DNA of 64,000 nt, from the NCBI RefSeq assembly GCF_051401765.1, contig NC_135071.1, positions 16,036,961-16,100,960 of the forward strand. The letters run 5' to 3'. The position numbers and the translations under genes are program-made. The notes below the pieces were generated by a model. It saw only the letters and a program-made list of their open reading frames with translations, ran no database searches and was not told where the DNA came from. This stretch comes from Calliopsis andreniformis. Lineage: Eukaryota > Arthropoda > Insecta > Hymenoptera > Andrenidae. This document shows, piece by piece, positions 56,580 through 64,000 of this stretch. Position 1 is the stretch's first letter. Each line of letters begins with the position of its first letter.

Positions 56580-57690
56580 CGTTTAAAGAAATTCTGTTTT
56601 ATTCTACACCTCTAAAACTTCAAACCACCACCTCGTTATCCACAATACCATCGTGCACAATTCCATCCAAGACCGACCCACCCAACTAAAATAATTGTAC
56701 CTCGTCCCTGTAATAAATAAATATCAACGATAATGGTCTACTGATCACATCGATATCATCGACTATAAGAGGAGCTGAAGGAGCAACTGGTGAGTGGATA
56801 CACTTGGACGAGCAGAGGAAGCGATTATCACCCCCTCTGGGCTCGTTACTTCAACCCCAATGCGAGAGACGCATCGCGTGGCAAATCTCCGTGTAGCAGA
56901 TTTGACAAGGTACTTTCCGCTGGACAATGCCTACGACGATCCCCTTCAGCACACAATTGATCGTCTATCAATGAGCTCCATTTATCTTTCCGACGAACAG
57001 ATAATAATTCTCTTTCTGGTACGCGATACCAGGGTGGGCCCAGGTGCACGGGGATGCAAGTCACCGGATGCGATCGTTTCGTAACAACTCATCCCTTCAT
57101 GGCGGGGATATATTGATTTCACGGGGGATAAATATTTGCGAGGATTTTGGGGACCGTAAAATATTAGTCATTTTAATTTCTTTATTATGTACTGTTTATT
57201 CAGTACCCTGTTTTTAAGGAGGAATTGTATACGATTTTTTATGAGATAGTTTCTAACCACCTTCCCCATCGCTTTACTAAAAGTCAAACTTGTTTATTAC
57301 CAGCATGAAAAAATACTTGACTAAGCAACAAAAATTCTGAAAGCTCGAAAAATAAAAATGCCTCTATGTGAAAAAAATTCTAGAGTCTAGAAAAATTAAA
57401 ATACTTTATATTATAAAAGAAGAGCAAGTGGCTTCTGTAATATAATAGAGAAATCTACGTTTCACCAAATCAGATCCACCAACAATCGCCTGAAGCCTAA
57501 GCAAACTCCTTCCATCAAGACAACCAATTAATTTCCAAGGAAACCCATCAACATTTTCACACCCGTAGAATTCTATTACCATTCCCATACAGCATAATCT
57601 GAACGATCTCGAACCTCATAGACACTCATCATCCACTCCCTCAGAATGCCTGAACAGCTCCGACAAGAAACGAATCTCGAGGAAGAAGGG
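56580..57690. other. Intergenic, no gene seen
   Basis: Mixed composition. A short CpG-bearing block at about 56790-57090 has a 96-residue frame without features. AT-rich after 57150. Confidence 0.6.
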
Positions 57691-58800
57691 GGTTGGTGGA
57701 AAGCGTAGGTGCAGAGTGAAAGAGAAGTGGGAGGAGGGCGCAGAGGACGACGAAGCAGAGAAGGAAAGCGAAGGAGACACCGAGAGCGCGACTGACCATA
57801 AATCCCGTGAGTGTCACGTGGCGTTGAGTTGCGGGTCTCTGAAGGAGCCATTACTTTCTCGTAGCATCCCCGTGAGGAGCGACTACTCGACTCGGTGGAT
57901 AGGGGTGGGGTGGGCGGAGGGAAAAATGGCGCAATAAAATCGTCCCTCTGACGCTGGTGTACGCCTGGTCCCCCCATGTACACATAATACACGCTCTGCT
58001 GTACGTGTGGGTGTATGTACGGCCCCCTCTACATAGCCTGGGTCGAGGAGAGACCCCGGGGGTGTGGGAAACGAAGACTGCAGCCAGAGAGAAAGAGAGA
58101 GAGAGAGAGAGAAAGAGAGAAAGGGGGGCAGGAATCGGGTTCGGGGGTTGGGGCGGACGGAGTTTCGCGTAACGAAGGTAATTTCATTCTTCGTAAGGAA
58201 GGTTAGCCTCTGTGGAACGAAGGGTGAGAACTGCTGCGAACTATGAGGAGCGTAGGGAGGGGGCAGGGGTAGAGAGGGTAGCAGAAGCGTGGTAGAAATC
58301 TACACAGGAAAAAGGGGGTGAGTGGATCTGAGGAGCGAGCGAGGCGGAGAGCGAAAAAGCGACGAGGCGAGAGAACGCGACGAGGAGAGAGCTGGAGGGT
58401 GAAAGACACAGGGGCGAAGGGAGGCGGTGGTGGCGCTGCTTCAGAGGGGCGACGAGGAGGGAGGAGGTTACGTAAAGGGGCGGGGAGGTGAGGGCTGACG
58501 GCTGCCGAGCTGTGTCGAGTTTCCACGGCTAAAAAGAGACTTTCAGAATAACAAACTGCGAGGAAAATGGAGGGAAAGCCCGACCTCGGGGGATGGGGCG
58601 CCAGCGACTTGGCCGCGCGACGACGACGAGCGTTTCGTGGCTGGCTGACTACGGGGCTCGGGGAACGAATGGACTTGGGACGTATTGTGCCTTGGGGACG
58701 TACGACTGGACGACCTCAAAGGACACTGGACTCTGGAGGACGAACGTGAATCACCTTTTTGGAGGTGAAGGAAATAGGGGTGTACATTCTGTTTAGAGAG
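57690..58800. promoter_or_regulatory. CpG- and purine-rich block, possible promoter of an unseen gene
   Basis: Contains CACGTG (57815-57820), AAAAATGGCGC, a (GA)n run (58084-58128), and a long purine-rich, CpG-rich stretch to 58500. A frame beginning MEGKPDLGGWGASDLAARRR opens at an ATG with A at -3 (58567-58749). It has no domain I recognise and no clear donor. It may be the 5' end of a gene lying beyond, or only regulatory DNA. Confidence 0.25.
58084..58128 (+). repeat. GA dinucleotide run
   Basis: Imperfect (GA)n with AAAG interruptions, 45 bases. Confidence 0.9.
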
Positions 58801-60470
58801 ACTCGCCTTTTTTTAGGGTATTTGAACGGGGTAGTTGGGCGACAAATTTTGGAAGAGACAATGCGAATTGCAAATATGATAGAATGAATCTGTTCGAAGA
58901 ATAATATAGCTAACTAAAACTCATTTTTAAGATGCTTGGAAAAATGAACTTTTTACTAGCGAGTACAGTACTGCATTTACCTTCATAATTGAATAGAATT
59001 ATTATTATTACTGTTACTAGAGGTATTGGGACTATTTTCTACACGATTATATAAAACAATAAATAATAATATATTTCATTTCAATATTCAACCATATTCC
59101 TACTCTTCTACCGAAAGATAAAGATGCAATCTCAAAGCTTTCCCTCACATTTCCAACAAAAAAACAGTAGTTCAAGTCAACCATTGCGCTCAGATCTCGA
59201 GTCCCCCGCAGCTAATTCAATCACCGCGCACTGCGCAACAAATATCCAGTCTTCGACTAAAATACTCGCAAAGAGAGTCAGAAAAATCCCGCCCCGTCCC
59301 ACGAAAAAGCGCATCCTCGTTCGAGCGTGATGCCAGCGACGCACGCCACTCAGCCAACGCTGACACCTCCTGGCCACTGAATGATACAGAAACGAGAAAG
59401 GAATAAAAGGAAGAGAATCGTTTGAAAGCGCGTTCGACCCTTTCGCATTCATCGAAACCGCGGTTCGTTTGCCGCGGTTTCACGGCAGCGCAAAAAAGGC
59501 TCAGCCACCGTTACGCGAGCCTTATTTAACATAAATGGCGGAAGTGATCGCATTAGGTCCACGTGTTAGCCGGCGCAAATCAGCCAGTCCCGAGAAGAGA
59601 GACTACCAGGAGAGCTTGGTTCAGGTCTCGCGGCGGTTTCGTGCGTTCGGCCTCCACAAAAGGTGCGCCGTCGGTTAATGCGGGGCGACGTGTGTTTATA
59701 AATAGGCGATTGAATCGCTGAAGGGGTCGTGAGAGCGTATTCCGTCATCCGTGGCGATTTTGCGCCCCCAGAATCGCGGCCGATTATCGCTCGGTCATCG
59801 AGCCGACAGCTAAGTATAAACACGACGATGTGCGATGAACTTTCTGATGATGCATGATTTTCCTACGTTCGAGCACTGGGGAAACATTGAAATTTGGGGC
59901 TTCAAAAGAGGTGTGGACGTGTAGAGGGGTGAGTTTTAGAGTTTGGAGGTCGATGAATATGTTGACAGCTGTTGGGAAGTGGGAACTTTATATTTTAATA
60001 AACAGGTGAATGTATGAGTAAATGCTCCAGTAGACTATGTCTCAGTGTCTGCACACTAACGATTTTATAAGAGTAAACTAGTGAGGTATTATTCAATTTC
60101 TATAGTCAGATGACAAAACCTGGTACGTCACATTTTTTTCAAAATCGAGATGAGTATTGTTCCATGCGTATCTAATTTCTGTAATTTTTTATAATATGTA
60201 CCGGTTTATCCAAGACTATACTGAACAATTATAAAATTATATGTATCAGATTCTGCTATCTGATTACAGATTACAGATTGAATTTCCTGAAAATTGAGCG
60301 AAAGATAATAACTTCCACCCTCAAAGGGTGACAATTAACAAAGTATTTGTGTTAAAATATTAATACCATCTAATTTCTAAATTTCAGCTGGAAATATGGC
60401 AACCTGTATCACAGAATAATCTCACGGTTTCCAGCAGCAACAGTCTAAAGTGTTTGCACGATTCTCAAGC
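58801..60470. other. Intergenic with a CpG block at 59200-59830
   Basis: AAATGGCGGAAGTG at 59533-59546 combines YY1/Pho and ETS cores. TATAAATA at 59697-59704 is a good TATA match, but no convincing exon follows. AT-rich on both sides. No gene supported. Confidence 0.5.
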
Positions 60471-60474
60471 TACC

Positions 60475-60830
60475 GTTGGAGCGTATCGGCCACGAGGGGT
60501 TGTTTATTCGATTGATCGCAACCGGGGTAGCCAGTCAGCGGTAAACTAATGCGCGCCAGTGATGCTCGTTGCTCGTGCTAATTGATTGATTACGTGGCCA
60601 AATATTATGCTCATTTTCGTGTCGGTCGGCTGGCCGACCGTGCAAACATTTCCTCTTCCTCTTGCAGCGCAAATCTGAGCCGACTTTGCGTCTCTGATTT
60701 CCAGCCACCCCTCTGCGCAGCGAAAGATAACAATTTCCATTTTTCGTTTTGCTTCGATTTTTCGCCAAGCAAACACGAATCGCCTCGCTCATTTGCATTC
60801 GCCAAATGTTGCTGATTATTCTGACGAATC
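60475..60830. promoter_or_regulatory. Candidate enhancer
   Basis: Contains GTTGTTTATTCGATTGATCG (forkhead and Exd-type), GCTAATTGATTGATTAC (Hox/Exd-type), a GC palindrome at 60624-60641, and CATTTGCATTCG (octamer-like). The density of developmental motifs exceeds the surroundings. Role in apterous control is inference. Confidence 0.35.
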
Positions 60831-61370
60831 CTTCAATATTTATATGGGAAACTGTTGATTATTAAATCAAGAGGACTTTAAGCTTAAATTGAACCGCTGC
60901 ATAGTTGCAACAATTCTACCAATAATGAGGCCGCCTTTATCAGAGGTATTATGAAACAGTGCTGCACATATTTGTTCTCTGAAGAATTATAGGCTCAGTT
61001 TCGTTTGTTACAATTGAATACCTAATTATATTCTAACGCATAAGTCAAGAACAAAGATTACTAGAAGATTACATGAATTTAGTGATCCTTCATAAAAAAA
61101 TCCACGAATCTCTCTAGACCTCAATACATATTTAAGTTAATATAAAACCCATTGTAGTGACCCTATTTTAATTATTTTCCCAAAAAGAATAAAATGTCTC
61201 TGCAACATAGGTCTTTTTATTTTCTAAACTTCCACGCCTCGAAAAGTGAAGTACTCTTGATCTAAATTTTAATCAATCCTCTCTGAACTTCTTCCAAGCC
61301 CAGGTTAACCTACTCCCAAGCACAGGCTCCAAGTGAAAAAGGAAGTAACAGAAGTCAGAGGTTCGGTGAC
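60831..61370. other. AT-rich spacer, nothing seen
   Basis: No frame or motif of note. Confidence 0.6.
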
Positions 61371-62050
61371 TACCGATTCCCTCGCGGATCTCCGAAACAA
61401 GCGCGTTCCACGCCGTCGCGGATCGAAGTGCCTCTTCCGTGGCCATGGATCGCGGGTTAAAATTGAAAATCCCGTTCACCGAGCCACGCAATCGGTCACG
61501 AAGAAGAGGGTCTGTACTTGAAGAGGACGGCGGCTCCGATTTTATCCCCGGGCACCAGTCGTCCTCGTCGTCGTCGTTCCACCCCAATTAGGGAGGAACT
61601 TCGCCGACGTTTCCCCTCTCTCTTTCTCACCCTCTTTTCTCCCTCGTCCCTCCCACCTCCCTTCGCTGACTCTCCCACGCTGTTGCGTGTCTCCTCTCTC
61701 TCTCTCTTTCTCCCCTGAACAGCGTTCGGCTCGCGGCACCGGTGACGTCGACGCTCTCGATTTCACCTAAAGCCGACGCTAACGAGCACATGGAAGTCAC
61801 GTGGAAATACGACGTGGACGTGGCCGTAGGGGTGGCGAAGGAAGAAGGAGGAGGACAGGCGAGCCGTTGTCGCGGAAAAGCCCCGACTGTCACGTGGATC
61901 TGACAGGTGATCGGGACTGCCAACCGACGCGTCCTCGATTCGCTTCCGGGCTAATAAGCCCCGTCTTCCGTCGCGAAATCAATTGCTCGCTTCCGGTTGG
62001 GGATTTTGCTTAGACTGCACGCTTGCGTCGACTGTGAATCACGGGAAAAA
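61370..62050. promoter_or_regulatory. CpG- and pyrimidine-rich block with E-boxes
   Basis: Pyrimidine tract at 61600-61720, then TGACGTCG, CACGTG at 61798-61803 and 61891-61896, and CTGACAGGTG (homothorax-type TGACAG plus E-box) at 61900-61909. The repeated GTCACGTGGA context suggests bHLH binding. No coding evidence. Confidence 0.3.
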
Positions 62051-64000
62051 ATATAGTAAACTTTTTTATAAGGTTTCCATATACCATGGTGGCCTTAAAA
62101 CGCGATGTCTCTATGATATGTACACTTTTGTGGTTGAGATTAATGAGGAATTCCCCTGTTTTCATGTATGTACATATTTTGTTACTTTTTAGATTTTTAA
62201 TCTGAATTTGAGGATATCCAAAATGAGGATAAAGTGAGATGGTGTATAGAACTTGATTTTGAAGAAATGGAGTTGGATTAGTCTGGCTCTCAGGTACAGA
62301 GAAGGTAATGCTCCCTATCAAGTGTAACTGTATTATAATTCTTTTATTGCTCCCTACGAATTTATTCAGATCACAGTCAACAATAACGTACCTTCTCTTA
62401 TGAATCATTGCGAGACGAGAAAACTGTACCTTCCATAAAACAATTTAAGCTTCCAATTATTATACATATAATTCTGCAGTATTGTCATGAAGACACCTTT
62501 CAAAATCACCACAGCAATCTGGTGTCACCGTTTAATCGCCAGCTACGAAACACAAATCAACATCACAATAATCAAACACGCTCCCTTGGTTAAATCCTCG
62601 AATCACACGTCTCTTTTACTGACTATTGCACACTAACAGAAGACAAGAAAGGTAAAGTAGCGTTTAAATCCCATCCCCGTGACGGAAACAAATCCCTTCA
62701 CGCAATTAAGCCAGCCAGCCGCACAATAGAGCGTAATTGAAGGAGTCAAGGATCACGACCTGCGACATACGGCCTGTTAAGAGTTTAAAAAAAAGAACAG
62801 AGACTGGTCGGGTGACAATTGATTGCGGTGCCCATAAATTCCCTTGATGTCTTCATATGTTGGCGATCAGAATCTGAAAAGGGTTGGGGTGCACGTAAAC
62901 GCAGCGAAGCAGCGATAAACGGGGAGGGTTGGGGTTGGAACGATTCCACGAATCGATATGGAAAACCTAAACAAATCCCTCTCCTTTTTTATCGATTTAC
63001 TTCCACATGATTTTTTTTTCAAAGTATAGTTGACAAAAGTTCCTGATACAGAAAGAAAAATACCACTGCGCCAATAAAATACAAATACACAACTCAAACA
63101 TAAAATAACACGCCACTAAACTAAAATTAAAAAATCCACAAACTTCTGAAAAACTAAATCTCAAAATCAATGTATAACTTCTGAATTAAAAAACGAATTT
63201 AAAATAAAACACCAAATTTCAAACTAATTAAAAATTCTCGTTTCACCCTCAACTGCTGAACGAACCTCCACCTGAAACAAACATAATTTTCAAAAGTAGC
63301 AAACCTTATAGCCGTACAGTGCCACTAAAATCCAATATCAAACGCCATAAATCAAGATCCATCAAAATCCCCAGAATCAAAGCTGCAGGTATCCTTGAAC
63401 ATAGAAACAATCGTCGTCAAATCGATCCATTAAGTCCTTTCTTTCCTAAAAAGCTGCAATTTAAGTATTGAATTTATTCAGCCCAACTTTTGTCATAAAT
63501 AAACACAACATACATATACATCAAACTATACATTAAAAAAAACATTAAATGTACAAGCATATTGTTTATGTATAAATTCTAAAAATTCTTGTATGCAGAA
63601 ATAATCCTTAAATGAGGATTCTAGAAGACTTAAACAAAAAAAAACTAGGAAAGCTCCGTAGATCCCAAAGACCCTTGACGCGTACGCTGCTCACTTCTTC
63701 GTGCCCCTCTCGACGCGAAGCAGATTTCGGCCATTGGCGCACAGTGCCCCAGCCTTTATTTATCTATTACACGGGACTCGACATCGAAATCGACGGGATT
63801 ATCGCGGGGGACCAGCCAGAAGGACAAACGAGAGAGGATAGTACCCTGGATCGAGGGTAGCATATGTTAGGGGTTTTCTCGTGGCCCCTCCTGGGGGTTG
63901 CGGGTAGAGTGGCCTACCCCCCAATTACCGTGACTCCCCTTCGACCTCTTCTTCTCTGCTGGCCGGGGATCTACCCTCCAGAAAGTACTTCATTACGCAG
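62050..64000. other. Mostly AT-rich intergenic end of window
   Basis: Low-GC spacer with small GC-richer patches near 62650-62960 and 63660-63960. No gene seen. Confidence 0.6.

Noticed and set aside
58567..58749. Protein-coding first exon
   Set aside because: No domain, short, and no strong donor at its end; mentioned only as a possibility.
1..64000. CRISPR arrays, operons or other prokaryotic systems
   Set aside because: The base composition, introns and the LIM-homeodomain gene show animal DNA; the tandem arrays lack spacers.

Overview
The window is animal genomic DNA, very probably from an insect. It carries one protein-coding gene that I can support: an apterous-family LIM-homeodomain transcription factor on the + strand. 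The reconstructed protein has 511 residues in five coding exons: 6741-6906, 7363-7768, 29700-30229, 33373-33590 and 37840-38055. All introns are GT-AG and the phases (1, 2, 1, 0) agree across every junction. The protein has two complete LIM zinc fingers, a basic GRPRKRK motif, a Q50 homeodomain interrupted by an intron between homeodomain positions 46 and 47, and a C-terminal LGGP motif. These features, and the linkers around them, match insect Apterous closely. CpG-rich islands alternating with AT-rich spacers, together with short TA-flanked inverted-repeat elements, suggest a hymenopteran (bee, ant or wasp). That assignment is inference.

Layout: 1-5340 is upstream non-coding DNA. 5340-6740 holds a polypurine tract, a CpG-rich promoter-like stretch and the probable 5' leader. 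6741-38055 is the apterous coding span, with a 21.9-kb intron 2 that separates the two LIM domains. 38056 to about 39780 is a long 3' UTR ending in an AATAAA signal. From 39.8 kb to the window end I see no gene. That stretch is mainly CpG-rich islands, some dense in homeodomain-type, YY1/Pho-type and E-box motifs, between AT-rich spacers and repeats.

A single developmental regulator in a gene-poor landscape fits a regulatory neighbourhood, with enhancers and possibly Polycomb elements inside and around apterous. A second apterous paralogue or another gene could start outside the window; this cannot be decided here. The repeat fraction includes two TA-flanked MITE-like elements (37.6 and 51.3 kb), a nested foldback structure at 19.5-19.9 kb, a possible Tc1/mariner end at 48.8 kb, and low-complexity arrays built on 8- or 10-bp units, including a regular 64-bp array at 49.9 kb and a 32-bp array at 46.0 kb.

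I found no tRNA, rRNA, CRISPR array or convincing second protein. The many long open frames elsewhere lack plausible starts, domains or splice structure. They are most easily explained by high GC in the CpG islands.
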